Assembly (NCBI GenBank): GCA_913058395.1
Contig: CAJXQI010000005.1
Span: forward strand, 185,869 to 249,868
Reading direction: 5' to 3'
Length of the DNA: 64,000 bases
Source: an uncultured Colwellia sp.
GTDB lineage: Bacteria; Pseudomonadota; Gammaproteobacteria; Enterobacterales; Alteromonadaceae
Shown: piece by piece, positions 48,134-57,001 of the stretch
Position numbering within the stretch: position 1 is the first letter of the stretch
Layout of the letters: every line of letters starts with the position of its first letter
The notes under the pieces: model-generated
The model's input: the letters and a program-made list of their open reading frames with translations, nothing else
The model's database searches: none
What the model was told of the DNA's origin: nothing
Made by a program: the position numbers and the translations under genes

Positions 48134-48775
48134 TTAAGCATAATTCATTAGTAAGAGTTTTATGGCAATTAGCATCAATACAAAACCTGCGACTTTATCA
48201 ATTTTTTGTTTTTGTCGATTAAAACGAGGCAGTATTTGCGGGTGTGATAACAGTAAAGCAATGCCGCTGTACCAGATAAAATGCGCCAGCATAATTATCA
48301 ACCCATAACTTATTTGCATTATTAACGGCGTATCTACTGAGACCACTTGAGTAAAAATACTTAAGAAAAATATAGATGTTTTAGGGTTTAATATGTTGCA
48401 CGTAAAACCTAAACGTAAGGCAATAAATGGCGACATTTCAGTCATTAGAGCGTTTTGGTCGCTATTTAAAGACTCGCGTGTTGTTAATAATTGCCACGCA
48501 ATATAGATAAGATAAGCTGCTCCTAAATATTTAATGGTTGAAAATAACCATGCTGAATTTGCAATTACTACTGCTAACCCTGCAATTGAATAGCTGGCAT
48601 GAATACTCACAGATATACACATGCCTAAGCTCATATATAAACCTGCCAAACGGCCATTGTAGATACTTGTACGCGTCACCATCACAAAATCAGCCCCTGG
48701 TAACACCGCCATAAAAATAGCGATTGTACTTACCGCTATAATTTCTGCGATATAAGTATTTATTAATAATTCCAC
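48134..48775 (-). CDS. LysE/RhtB family exporter
   Basis: A 213-residue inner-membrane protein with about six TM helices and the family signature PGADFVMVTRTSIYNGRLAGL near residues 26-48; FTCNILNPKTSIFFLS near 125 matches the NPK motif. It exports amino acids or related compounds. Start chosen at GTG 48775, with GAGG 5 bases upstream; GTG 48781 is the alternative. Divergent from the LysR gene, which probably regulates it. Confidence 0.88.
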   Translation of the reverse strand: MELLINTYIAEIIAVSTIAIFMAVLPGADFVMVTRTSIYNGRLAGLYMSLGMCISVSIHASYSIAGLAVVIANSAWLFSTIKYLGAAYLIYIAWQLLTTRESLNSDQNALMTEMSPFIALRLGFTCNILNPKTSIFFLSIFTQVVSVDTPLIMQISYGLIIMLAHFIWYSGIALLLSHPQILPRFNRQKQKIDKVAGFVLMLIAIKLLLMNYA

Positions 48776-48889
48776 TTTCACCTCTTACGATTCAACGTAT
48801 GCTTATCGCACTTATTTATTACATCACAACTATGTTAACCTATGAGTTATTTAAAACAATACACTCATTTGTAATAGGACTTGTACCTG
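48776..48889. promoter_or_regulatory. LysE-LysR divergent promoter region
   Basis: A 114-base gap between divergent starts, the standard location for a LysR-type operator. I did not find a clear T-N11-A palindrome. Confidence 0.4.
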
Positions 48890-49816
48890 ATGGACACAAA
48901 TAAATTGATCCCTTTATTGTCCGATATGGCTATTTTTGTCACCGTTGTTGAGCAGGGAAATTTTAGTAAAACGGCAAAGAAATTGGGGGTTACACCTTCA
49001 GCAGTAAGCCGCCAAATTAGTCGATTAGAAGATGCATTAGGCATCAAACTATTGCAGCGTACGACGCGACAACTGGCATTAACAGAGTCAGGGACTATAA
49101 CGTTTAATTATTGTAAGCAGATGGTTGAATCAGCTGATCAAGCGATTAATGCTAGTCGCTCTGCAACATCGACAGTTAGCGGGTTATTGAGGGTCGCTGC
49201 GCCAAAGTCACTAGCCAATAAAGTCTTAAAACCGCTCTTTGTTGAATTTTTGAAGTGCTACCCAGATATTCAGCTGCATTTAAAAGTATCTGACCGAATC
49301 TTAGATCCCATCCATGATGGTGTAGACTTCCTGATTCATATTAATGACAACCCTATTGAAGCCTTGGTAAATGTCAAACTTGGGCATGTTAAAAGTCTCG
49401 TATGTGCTAGCCCTGATTTTCTATCTAATCACAAATTACCTTCACACCCAGATGATTTAAAAAGCCTACCTTGCATATGCTTAGGCGAGAATTTGGCTGA
49501 TAGTCGTTGGCGATTTAGTAAAAACAATCAGCAAACTACTGTGCAAGTTGCAGGATCTTACCTAGTTAACCACAGTGAAATGCGCAGAGATGCTATTGAA
49601 CAAGGGCTTGGTATTGGTTCTTTACCAGATTATATTGCTGAACAAGGTATTAAAACGGGAAAACTCATTGCATTGCTGGAAGATTGGCAGTTAACAGGGA
49701 ATTACCAAGGTTATATTTGTTTACAGTATGTGCAAAGTAAGTATCTACCGAATAAAAATCGTGTGTTTATCGACTTTATGAAGCAAAGGTTACTTACGAT
49801 TCAGTCTGATTTGTAA
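48890..49816 (+). CDS. LysR family transcriptional regulator
   Basis: A 308-residue regulator: winged helix at residues about 10-70 with GNFSKTAKKLGVTPSAVSRQISRLE, LLQRTTRQLALTESG, then the effector-binding domain (about 95-300). Start at ATG 48890 with AGGAC upstream. Its C-terminal domain has the CrgA-type form (LRVAAPKSL, PDIQLHLKVSD). Divergent from the LysE-type exporter; regulation of that gene is inferred from position only. Confidence 0.9.
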   Translation: MDTNKLIPLLSDMAIFVTVVEQGNFSKTAKKLGVTPSAVSRQISRLEDALGIKLLQRTTRQLALTESGTITFNYCKQMVESADQAINASRSATSTVSGLLRVAAPKSLANKVLKPLFVEFLKCYPDIQLHLKVSDRILDPIHDGVDFLIHINDNPIEALVNVKLGHVKSLVCASPDFLSNHKLPSHPDDLKSLPCICLGENLADSRWRFSKNNQQTTVQVAGSYLVNHSEMRRDAIEQGLGIGSLPDYIAEQGIKTGKLIALLEDWQLTGNYQGYICLQYVQSKYLPNKNRVFIDFMKQRLLTIQSDL

Positions 49817-49928
49817 ATAACGCTGCTTTTCTGTAAGACATTTAGCTGATCATTACCCCACCTATTTAAAATATGAAGTAAGATTATAGTTATAAAAAAA
49901 TCAGTTGTTTTACGTTGTTTTTTATTAA

Positions 49929-50225
49929 CTAGGTACGAGTGAATACGCTAAGTACACGGCCTATCACTTGGCTGCCACTTATTGGTCCTAACTGCTCTAC
50001 GGAAATACTTTGAGTGTTTTCTCCTTTTACCCAAATAAAACCATGGTGATCAACTAAAGCTACTGTTTTAACAATCAAACCTAATTGTTGATGCTGTATT
50101 AATATTTTTTTTCCTTCTGCTAAGAAAAACTTAGCAAACCAACTACATGATAAAACATAGCTTTCATTTGGGATTTTTGGCGACATGCTCTCGCCTTTAA
50201 TTTTAAAGAAAGTAAATCCAAGCAT
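49929..50225 (-). CDS. sodX: SodX-like S26-type peptidase (nickel superoxide dismutase maturation protease family)
   Basis: A 98-residue protein resembling the small S24/S26-fold proteases that cut the leader from nickel superoxide dismutase. The catalytic Ser motif GESMSP is at residues 12-17, the general-base Lys is in LIVKTVALVD near 52, and KGENTQS followed by GPISGSQVIGRV near 70-92 matches the family. Start at the second of two ATGs (GGAG 7 bases away). No nickel SOD gene is in the window. Last gene of a Fur-palindrome operon; the substrate might lie elsewhere or be one of its neighbours. Confidence 0.65.
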   Translation of the reverse strand: MLGFTFFKIKGESMSPKIPNESYVLSCSWFAKFFLAEGKKILIQHQQLGLIVKTVALVDHHGFIWVKGENTQSISVEQLGPISGSQVIGRVLSVFTRT

Positions 50226-50262
50226 CATCCTGCTCCCATTTAAAACGCAAAAATATAACTAA

Positions 50263-50367
50263 TTATTCAGAGGGTTCTTCATTTACTTTATCGACATTAC
50301 GGCAATACGCTAATGCTTGTGCAAAACTAAACATATCATCTAACCTTTTAATTATTCTATATAGCAT
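50263..50367 (-). CDS. 34-residue protein in the Fur-palindrome operon
   Basis: A short frame, 35 codons with stop. Its ATG has AGAGG at an 8-base spacing, a better ribosome site than most genes here, and it overlaps the end of the 75-residue gene by 16 bases in another frame. The peptide begins MLYRIIKRLDDMF, a basic amphipathic start, then has an acidic end with one Cys (AYCRNVD). I do not recognise it. It lies 37 bases before the SodX-like gene. Confidence 0.55.
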   Translation of the reverse strand: MLYRIIKRLDDMFSFAQALAYCRNVDKVNEEPSE

Positions 50368-50579
50368 TTTTTTTGCCTCTTTATATTTTTAAACTCGACC
50401 AGATATTTTAAAAGTAGCATGACAGTGGCCAATGCAGAAAAGGCAATTAGCGCGCTAATAAAGTGCACTAACCAAGCCAAATGATGAGTATGGCCGTGTC
50501 CGTCATGGCCATACGAACTAAAGCAACTAGCCAAAAAAGTAATCAAGAATATCGACCTTAAAATGAATACCGCTTTCAT
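50352..50579 (-). CDS. small His-rich membrane or lipoprotein
   Basis: A 75-residue protein: N-terminal signal-like segment (about residues 1-18) ending in LASC, a possible lipobox, then FSSYG-HDGHGHTHH with five His in nine residues, a TM helix (about 37-60) and a basic tail. The His cluster is a likely metal site in the periplasm. Either signal peptidase I cleavage before HDGHG or lipoprotein cleavage at the Cys could occur. I do not recognise the family. It lies 19 bases after the TPR-like gene. Confidence 0.65.
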   Translation of the reverse strand: MKAVFILRSIFLITFLASCFSSYGHDGHGHTHHLAWLVHFISALIAFSALATVMLLLKYLVEFKNIKRQKKCYIE

Positions 50580-50598
50580 TTAAATCTATCCCTTTAAC

Positions 50599-51024
50599 TT
50601 AATGCACAATATCAGCCTGACATTCTATAGTTTGTTGCAATCGATTTAATTGCAGTAAACAATGCTCACAAGTTGGGTATTTATCAGTAAAATGTAAAAT
50701 CCCTTTCAGTGTTGTTCCTAAGGCGCTAAAAGCCAAACTACGCAGTGAATTACTGGCAATTGAGTTCTGGCTGGTATTAAAAGCTTCTTGGTAAGCTTTT
50801 ACTAAATAACCTATTGAGCGATCATATTCACCTTGGGTTTCAAATAGTGTTGCTAAGTTCTGACAAGCACATATCCATGCCATAAGTAGTGACTCATATT
50901 CAACATCTTGCAGCCAAAGCCCTTCTAACTGGCTATATGCTGACTTGTAATAAAGTTCAGCTTTAGTCCATTGCTGCTCTTCAAAACAGCCATTTCCCTT
51001 TTTCATTAAAAGCTGCCAATGCAT
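50599..51024 (-). CDS. TPR-like protein, first gene of the Fur-palindrome operon
   Basis: A 141-residue mostly helical cytosolic protein with tetratricopeptide-type helices (QWTKAELYYKSAYSQLEG near 18, ACQNLATLFETQGEYDRSIGYLVKAYQ near 52-80) and a C-terminal CEHCLLQLNRL with a CxxC pair. It reminds me of the DUF2753 family of vibrios, unverified. Start at ATG 51024 (AGGA 6 bases upstream) rather than earlier in-frame TTG or ATG codons that would overlap the operator. The operator centre is 45 bases upstream. Confidence 0.7.
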   Translation of the reverse strand: MHWQLLMKKGNGCFEEQQWTKAELYYKSAYSQLEGLWLQDVEYESLLMAWICACQNLATLFETQGEYDRSIGYLVKAYQEAFNTSQNSIASNSLRSLAFSALGTTLKGILHFTDKYPTCEHCLLQLNRLQQTIECQADIVH

Positions 51025-51051
51025 AACCGATCCTGAGTTAGTTCCAAACAT

Positions 51052-51086
51052 CACAAGCAAATGATAATCATTATCATTTGCTTGTG
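51052..51086. promoter_or_regulatory. 35-bp perfect palindrome with Fur-box core
   Basis: A 17-1-17 perfect palindrome; its core TGATAAT-C-ATTATCA is the exact 7-1-7 Fur motif. It is centred 45 bases upstream of the TPR-like start and 122 bases before the plus-strand binding-protein gene. It may repress the minus-strand operon when iron is plentiful. Confidence 0.85.
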
Positions 51087-51190
51087 CAAGTATTATTTCG
51101 TATTTAATTGACTAAGCTCAAGTACTGCTATTCAAAGCTCATTACACTGTAAGTATTAGTTTTCTTTATTCACAGCTGAGTCTATACTCT

Positions 51191-51985
51191 TTGAAAATCA
51201 CAGAAATTTCTCCGATTAGTTTGAATAAATTATTTATCAATAAGTACAAATTCACATTTACATTTATCTCTTTATTAATTTTTAGTAGCTCCGTATTTGC
51301 TCAAGACAGCAAACTTCAGGTGAGTGTTCCCTCTTTTGCTCCCTTTAATTCTTTTACCGAAAACCCCAACTGCTCTGGTACAAGTATTATTGCTCTGCAA
51401 AAGATTACTGAAAATCTCAATATTGATTTGGAGTTTATTGAATATCCATACGCAAGAATATTACATGCATTAGAAAGTGCCGACTTAGATCTTGCTTTAA
51501 TATTTAAGAACAGTTCAATTAAAAATGCTGCTGACTATTTGGGCCCTGTGTCATATTCAAAAGTAGTCATTATTAGCCAGCCGCACATTAAAATAGACAT
51601 ATATGATGATCTATATGCGCTCAACAATATTGCAGTGATAAGAAACGCTCAGTTTGAAGAAAAGTTCGATCAAGATGCAAAGCTAAATAAAGCTAATGTC
51701 GACAATTATAAACAAGCCGTTAATATGTTAAAACATGGCCGAGTTGACGCTGTTATTGGCTCACTTGTCGGTATTGAATATGCCTTACATCAAGAAAAAA
51801 TGAGTAAAGAATTTCTAGCGCAATCTTTTAGTCTAGGCAAGAAAGAATGGGGACTGCATTTAGCAAAAGAGTCAAAGTTCTTTAAGCTAAAGCCGAGATT
51901 AATTGAGGCAGTTAATCAAAACTATCAAGCTGATCTTATTCACCAACTCTACCAACAACAAGTTAAAACTTGCCTCGAGCATTAG
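51191..51985 (+). CDS. periplasmic solute-binding-type protein
   Basis: A 264-residue exported protein: signal peptide ending in SSSVFA (about residue 37), then a SBP family 3-like domain (LQVSVPSFAPFNSF, IIALQKITENLNIDLEFIEYPYARILHALESADLD). Cys residues lie near 60 and 261 and may form a disulfide. A TTG at 51191 is the longest start; a second TTG at 51221 fits the signal peptide better. There is no transporter gene beside it, so it could bind a ligand as a sensor or orphan binding protein. Function unknown. Confidence 0.7.
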   Translation: MKITEISPISLNKLFINKYKFTFTFISLLIFSSSVFAQDSKLQVSVPSFAPFNSFTENPNCSGTSIIALQKITENLNIDLEFIEYPYARILHALESADLDLALIFKNSSIKNAADYLGPVSYSKVVIISQPHIKIDIYDDLYALNNIAVIRNAQFEEKFDQDAKLNKANVDNYKQAVNMLKHGRVDAVIGSLVGIEYALHQEKMSKEFLAQSFSLGKKEWGLHLAKESKFFKLKPRLIEAVNQNYQADLIHQLYQQQVKTCLEH

Positions 51986-52071
51986 GACAATATCGCCTGT
52001 ATTCACCTACTCAAGCACACGTAGGTAGATAGGTAGGTTTCTCTAATTTAATGAATTGAAATAGATATAAA

Positions 52072-52094
52072 AAAAGGCCATTAACTGGCCTTTT
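52072..52094. terminator. bidirectional terminator between binding protein and DUF885 gene
   Basis: A 9-bp stem AAAAGGCCA / TGGCCTTTT with a 5-base loop and A/T tracts on both sides, in the convergent gap. Confidence 0.8.
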
Positions 52095-52130
52095 ATACTG
52101 ATTAAATTACGTCATATAATCCACAGTACT

Positions 52131-53957
52131 TTACTTGCTTAACGTTTCAGCAATATAACTATCAATAAAGCGTTCAAGAATATCTAACGGTACAGCACCA
52201 TTTTTCAAGACAACATCATGAAAGTCACGCAAATCAAACTTATCACCTAAGGCTGATTTTGCTTTCTCACGTAATGCTAATATTTTCATCATACCTACTT
52301 TATATGAGGTAGCTTGACCAGGCATAACTATGTATCGTTCAATTTCAGAAACAACGTCTGATTGGGCCATACCTGTATTCATTTTCATGTAGTCAATAGC
52401 TTCTTCACGAGTCCATTTTTTGTAATGAATGCCGGTATCAACCACTAAACGAACAGCTCTGAATAGCTCAGCCTGTAAACGGCCAATATTATCAAATGGG
52501 TCGTCTTGAAAGCCCATCTCCCATGCTAGGTATTCGCTATACAGTGCCCAACCTTCTACGTAAGCGGTAAATGGTGAAAACATTCTAAATAATGGTAAGC
52601 CTTCTAATTCCATAGCAACCGCTATTTGAAAATGATGCCCAGGAATACCCTCATGGTAGGCTAATGTACGCATTGAGTATTTAGGTGTTGCTTTAATATC
52701 ATATAAATTTGCAAAGAAGCGACCTGGTCGGCTGCCATCAATCGCCGGCTGCTGATAATAAGCACCAGGCGCTGTTTTCTCTTTAAATTCAGGGATTCTA
52801 ACAACTTCCATTCCAGCCGATGGACGAATTCTAAACGCAGAGTCTAAGCCAGCATCTATTTCATCAAGTATCTTTTGGTAGTCTTTAAGTATTTGTTCAC
52901 GACCAGCATCACTATCTTCATAATAAAAGCTTTCGTCTGCAGCTAATGTATCTATTGCCGAAGTAAAACCTTGCGAAACATCAAAGTTTTGAGCCGCAAG
53001 AATGGTCATAATTTCAGACTGAATACGGTCAACTTCACGCAAACCAAGGCCATGAATATATTGTGGAGTATAGTCGGTTGTAGTGAAAAACTTTAATGAG
53101 CTAGCATAGGCTTCTTCACCGTCAGGTAAGCGCCAATACCCATCATCATTTGTTGCTTTATCTTTTATAGCAGTAAAGTAATCAATTAATAACTTATAAG
53201 CAGGATGCACAAAATCATTAATATTTTCTTTAGCCCTAGCCAATAATTTAGTTTGCTCAGCATCTTCAATATTGCCGCTGTCTTTCATTTTTTTTGCTAG
53301 AGAGGTATAAAGAATGTTCTCTTCGATAGGTTTATCTACAAAAGTGTTCATTTCTTCAAGTACACGTTCAATAACAAATACAGGAGGAATAATACCCTTC
53401 TCTTCTCTAAGTTTTATGCCCTCAAGTTCTTGAGTGAATTTTTTTTCTACTAGCGCTAAGCGTAATAAGTAGTTTTCAACATCATCAGTACTGTTAATTT
53501 GATGTTGTGCTTCCATAAAGCTTGGGTAACCATTTTGAATGCCAAACAATTGGTTCACTGGGTAGTTATGGTAACGAAACTTTTCAGACTCTTTTGCAAA
53601 ATCTAACAAGTACATCGCTATTTCTTTCGAAAGAAGATCTGAAGCACTTAAACTATTATCTTCATATGAGTTTAGCGTTTTATGTACTTGTTTTAATTTA
53701 ACAAATAACTCATCAGCCTTTTCTAGACTTGCATCATCAAGTTCACCATTATGGCTGGTGATACCTATTGATTCTAAAAAACCCAAAGATGTTAATGTTT
53801 CAGGGCTTTCAAAAGCCATTTTCAAAACTTCTCGATCGACAAAAGATCGAAATCTCATTGGCTTATCGGCATTCCATTCATATGCAGCAAAACTGCCACC
53901 AATCACAATGACTGTTAACAGTAGTATTCCAAGCCATTTAAATATTTTCTTTACCAT
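52131..53957 (-). CDS. DUF885 family metallopeptidase-like protein
   Basis: A 608-residue protein with an N-terminal hydrophobic anchor (about residues 9-27), so probably periplasmic and membrane-attached. The DUF885 domain shows the zinc motif HEGIPGHHFQ near residue 432 and EGWALYSEYLAWEMG near 467, giving two His and a downstream Glu as in gluzincin peptidases. Members are presumed peptidases; substrates are not established. It stands alone. Confidence 0.88.
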   Translation of the reverse strand: MVKKIFKWLGILLLTVIVIGGSFAAYEWNADKPMRFRSFVDREVLKMAFESPETLTSLGFLESIGITSHNGELDDASLEKADELFVKLKQVHKTLNSYEDNSLSASDLLSKEIAMYLLDFAKESEKFRYHNYPVNQLFGIQNGYPSFMEAQHQINSTDDVENYLLRLALVEKKFTQELEGIKLREEKGIIPPVFVIERVLEEMNTFVDKPIEENILYTSLAKKMKDSGNIEDAEQTKLLARAKENINDFVHPAYKLLIDYFTAIKDKATNDDGYWRLPDGEEAYASSLKFFTTTDYTPQYIHGLGLREVDRIQSEIMTILAAQNFDVSQGFTSAIDTLAADESFYYEDSDAGREQILKDYQKILDEIDAGLDSAFRIRPSAGMEVVRIPEFKEKTAPGAYYQQPAIDGSRPGRFFANLYDIKATPKYSMRTLAYHEGIPGHHFQIAVAMELEGLPLFRMFSPFTAYVEGWALYSEYLAWEMGFQDDPFDNIGRLQAELFRAVRLVVDTGIHYKKWTREEAIDYMKMNTGMAQSDVVSEIERYIVMPGQATSYKVGMMKILALREKAKSALGDKFDLRDFHDVVLKNGAVPLDILERFIDSYIAETLSK

Positions 53958-54131
53958 AATTTCCTCTAATGGTGATACTTATTAAGTTATAAAAATCATG
54001 AACTTATTAATAACACATTGTTATTATCAAATTGACGTTAACAAACTAATAACAACAAGTAAAAGGAAATGGGAAATTATATAGAAAGGAAAGGAATGCC
54101 ATTTAACTGAGCAAATGGCATATTAAAAATT

Positions 54132-54845
54132 TTAGACCATGCTTTTTAAGAGGTGAAGCTTTAAATAACGATTAGAAATATTTACAAAAGCCCACACTAG
54201 CGTCAGTGGAAATAATATTATGAATAAGTAATTAGCGTACATTAACGGGATTACAGCCGAAAATGCTAAATAAAAAGCATAAACAGTAAGCTGAAACTTA
54301 TTTACTTTAGCGAATTGAAAAGCCGAAACAAAGTTTCCAACAACACCTAGGTTTTTCAACCGAGCAATTAAGCACGGCAATAAGCCGACTACAAGCGAGA
54401 GAAAAGAAAACAGCCAAGCCAGTAGTAAGTTTGCCCAAAAAAACTCTTTACTAAAAGTTCCTTTGTTATCGCTGCTAATGTTAAAAGCTTTTGCTAAAAA
54501 AGAATTGGAATCTACGTAAATGCTATAAATAGCAATAGCGTCGGTGATCCAAATAAGAAAAAATAAGCCTTGTACAACCATTACCAGGCCAACATTCTTA
54601 ATAAGGGCAGACTTACGTGCTAATTTATCTTCAACATCATTAAATAATAAGGGGTGCAACACCAAGCTTACTAACGGAATAAATAGTATGAACCCTGCAC
54701 AAAATGAAATATACATTGAAGATAATTCGTACTCTATCAACAGTGTTTCTATTGTTTGTGCAATAGTAAAAATTAATAGCGAGGCGATCATTAATAACAG
54801 TCCACTGACTATTCTATTTTTAGTTAGCTGATTAATATTTTGCAT
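54132..54845 (-). CDS. integral membrane protein of unknown function
   Basis: A 237-residue protein with about six hydrophobic helices (about residues 12-32, 42-64, 85-108, 135-160, 185-205, 208-226). I do not recognise a family. No signal peptide or conserved motif stands out; the loops carry few charged residues. It lies alone between the DUF885 gene and the helicase, with about 170 and 255 bases on either side. Confidence 0.65.
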   Translation of the reverse strand: MQNINQLTKNRIVSGLLLMIASLLIFTIAQTIETLLIEYELSSMYISFCAGFILFIPLVSLVLHPLLFNDVEDKLARKSALIKNVGLVMVVQGLFFLIWITDAIAIYSIYVDSNSFLAKAFNISSDNKGTFSKEFFWANLLLAWLFSFLSLVVGLLPCLIARLKNLGVVGNFVSAFQFAKVNKFQLTVYAFYLAFSAVIPLMYANYLFIILFPLTLVWAFVNISNRYLKLHLLKSMV

Positions 54846-55013
54846 TCTAAAACCAATTATTTACATTTTATAAAATGATCATAGTGTTTATTTCACTAGC
54901 ATGGTTTGATATACATTAATTCTAGTTCAGGTATCTGAATTTAAATTGCTATTTATCAATAAATACTAATGGCATAAAGTACATGAGTTAAGCCTATACA
55001 TATAAGTATAAAA

Positions 55014-55045
55014 AAACGCATTAACCTTTACTGATCAATGCGTTT
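55014..55045 (-). terminator. terminator after the DEAD-box gene
   Basis: AAACGCATT / AATGCGTTT, a 9-bp stem with a 14-base loop; the minus strand continues into TTTT. Confidence 0.65.
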
Positions 55046-55101
55046 ATTTATATTTTAAAGCCTAAGTCACTAACCTAGTATTTAAGCTTTAAAAATAAGA
55101 G

Positions 55102-56451
55102 CTAATTTTGTTCTTCAAATTCGCTATCTTCAATATCTTGTGGCGCAATCGCTTGTTTACGTTTTAATACTGGTAAGTCACCTACATCTTCCGCTAAAAA
55201 GCTTTTCTTCACAATTTTCTTCGCTTTAGGCTTCTTAACTTGTGTTGCAGACTTGGCATTGTCTTGCGCTTTAACAGCAACTTTGGCTTTTTTCGGTTTT
55301 ATACCTTTAAATTTCGCTTTAAATCCGTCAATGGTATCAAAAGTAAGTTTTTGTTGTAAAAAACCTTCAACATTTTTAAAGCTTATCCAATCTTTCGGAC
55401 CAACAAAAGAAATGGCATCACCTTTACTACCAGCGCGACCTGTACGGCCAATACGGTGAACAAATTCTTCGGTGTGCTTTGGCATGTCAAAGTTAATCAC
55501 GTGCGAGACATTAATTAAATCTAAACCGCGTGAAGCTAAGTCAGTGGTAATGAGTATTTTTTGTTGGCCTTTACTAAAGCCGTCCATAATTTGGTTGCGT
55601 TGGCCTTGGTTTAGTTCGCCACTTAACGCAACAGTACTTAACCCTTGCTCAGTTAATAGTGTCGAAAGTCTATCAGTATCAGCACGCGTAGCGGTGAAGA
55701 TGATCATTTGTTGATGGTCTTCTTTGGCAATAAAGTGTTGAAGTAGCTTTTCTTTTTGCGTTAAGTTGTCGCAAAGGTAAAAACGCTTGGTAATATCTTT
55801 ATGCTCTGTATGTGCACTACCAATAGCGATACGCTTTGGTTTTTTCAATAGTGCAAGCGCAAAGTCGTTAACTTGTGCATGGTCTAACGTTGCGGAAAAC
55901 ATTAAGGTTTGACGTTTACGATGATCGGCAGCTTTATTAATTTGCGCTAATTGCTCTGCAAAACCTAGGTCTAACATTCGGTCAGCTTCGTCAAGAATTA
56001 ACAGCTCTAAACCATTAAGATAAAAGTGCCCTTGCGATAAGTGATCCGCTAAACGCCCTGGTGTCGCTACGATGAATTGTGGGTCTTTCTCTAAGGTTTT
56101 AACTTGGTCGTTAAAGTTTTCACCGCCGAGAATAAGCACCGCTTTAAACTGCGAACCTGAAGTAAACATTCTTAATTGGGTAAATACTTGCTTAGCCAGT
56201 TCACGTGTTGGCGTTAAAATTACCACCCGCGGGTCACGTTTACTCAATGCACGATTCTTTAATAAACGCTGCATTGCGGGAATAATAAATGCTAATGTTT
56301 TGCCTGAGCCTGTTTTAGATGATGCGATCAAATCATGACCTGTCATGGCGGCAGGAATTGCCTGCTGTTGGATCTCAGTAGGCTCCTTAAAACCTAAATG
56401 CTCCACGGTTGACATTATTTTATTATCTAATCCAAAATCACTAAACTGCAA
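55102..56451 (-). CDS. DEAD-box ATP-dependent RNA helicase
   Basis: A 449-residue helicase. Q motif in QFSDFGL...PTEIQQQAIP, motif I SSKTGSGKT near 45, Ia PTREL near 80, II DEAD near 155, III SAT near 188, VI HRIGRTGR near 325, and a Lys-rich C-terminal tail (from about 375) that may bind RNA. Closest in form to the RhlE/SrmB group; I cannot choose. Start at TTG 56451: GGAG is 7 bases upstream and it gives the usual MQFSDFGL N-terminus. Confidence 0.9.
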   Translation of the reverse strand: MQFSDFGLDNKIMSTVEHLGFKEPTEIQQQAIPAAMTGHDLIASSKTGSGKTLAFIIPAMQRLLKNRALSKRDPRVVILTPTRELAKQVFTQLRMFTSGSQFKAVLILGGENFNDQVKTLEKDPQFIVATPGRLADHLSQGHFYLNGLELLILDEADRMLDLGFAEQLAQINKAADHRKRQTLMFSATLDHAQVNDFALALLKKPKRIAIGSAHTEHKDITKRFYLCDNLTQKEKLLQHFIAKEDHQQMIIFTATRADTDRLSTLLTEQGLSTVALSGELNQGQRNQIMDGFSKGQQKILITTDLASRGLDLINVSHVINFDMPKHTEEFVHRIGRTGRAGSKGDAISFVGPKDWISFKNVEGFLQQKLTFDTIDGFKAKFKGIKPKKAKVAVKAQDNAKSATQVKKPKAKKIVKKSFLAEDVGDLPVLKRKQAIAPQDIEDSEFEEQN

Positions 56452-56724
56452 ACTTACTCTCCACTTAATAAACGAGTTGGGTAAAACCAATAAACTATTG
56501 CCGTATTATAACCTGTTCTTGAACATATTTAGCTAAACTATTTTGGCTATAAGTTAAAATATTCTGATTTTCTTAAAAACGTATTTTGAATACCAAACTT
56601 CTTATGGGTTATTGTTTCTTCCATGTAAGGTCACTTTTATCAACATAGCTTGAGTTACAGCAAACAATAACATACCAATACCGAGTAAAATGCGCGCATG
56701 ATGTAGCAACTTAAGACCAATAAA

Positions 56725-56991
56725 ATGAAGCCTGATCGACACACCGCCATGAGTGCATTAATTACCCAAGTAAGGGAAGAGTTTCCGTTCACCTTACCTG
56801 AAGCGCAAATATGTGCAGGAAAATGTGTTGGTTGTCCGAAAAAGTTATTAGAATTAGCAGATACTGAACTTTCATATTGGGAAGTTCGCTTAGAAAATAA
56901 CGAGCAACCATTATTAGGCGAAATTACTCGTCTGGGTAAGTTGTGTAAAAATATTCGCCGAGGCTTAGTGCGTAACGAACTAGTAAAATAA
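56725..56991 (+). CDS. small cysteine-motif protein before a GNAT gene
   Basis: An 88-residue soluble protein with ICAGKCVGCPKKLLE near residue 29, a CxxxCxxC cluster that could bind zinc or an iron-sulfur centre; another Cys is near 74 (LCKNIRRG). I do not recognise a named family. No clear Shine-Dalgarno precedes ATG 56725; 56749 is an alternative. It starts an operon with the acetyltransferase 10 bases on. Confidence 0.65.
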   Translation: MKPDRHTAMSALITQVREEFPFTLPEAQICAGKCVGCPKKLLELADTELSYWEVRLENNEQPLLGEITRLGKLCKNIRRGLVRNELVK

Positions 56992-57001
56992 CGGAATAAC
57001 A

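Noticed and set aside
48776..48889. A LysR box between lysE and lysR
   Set aside because: No symmetric T-N11-A site stood out clearly enough to call.
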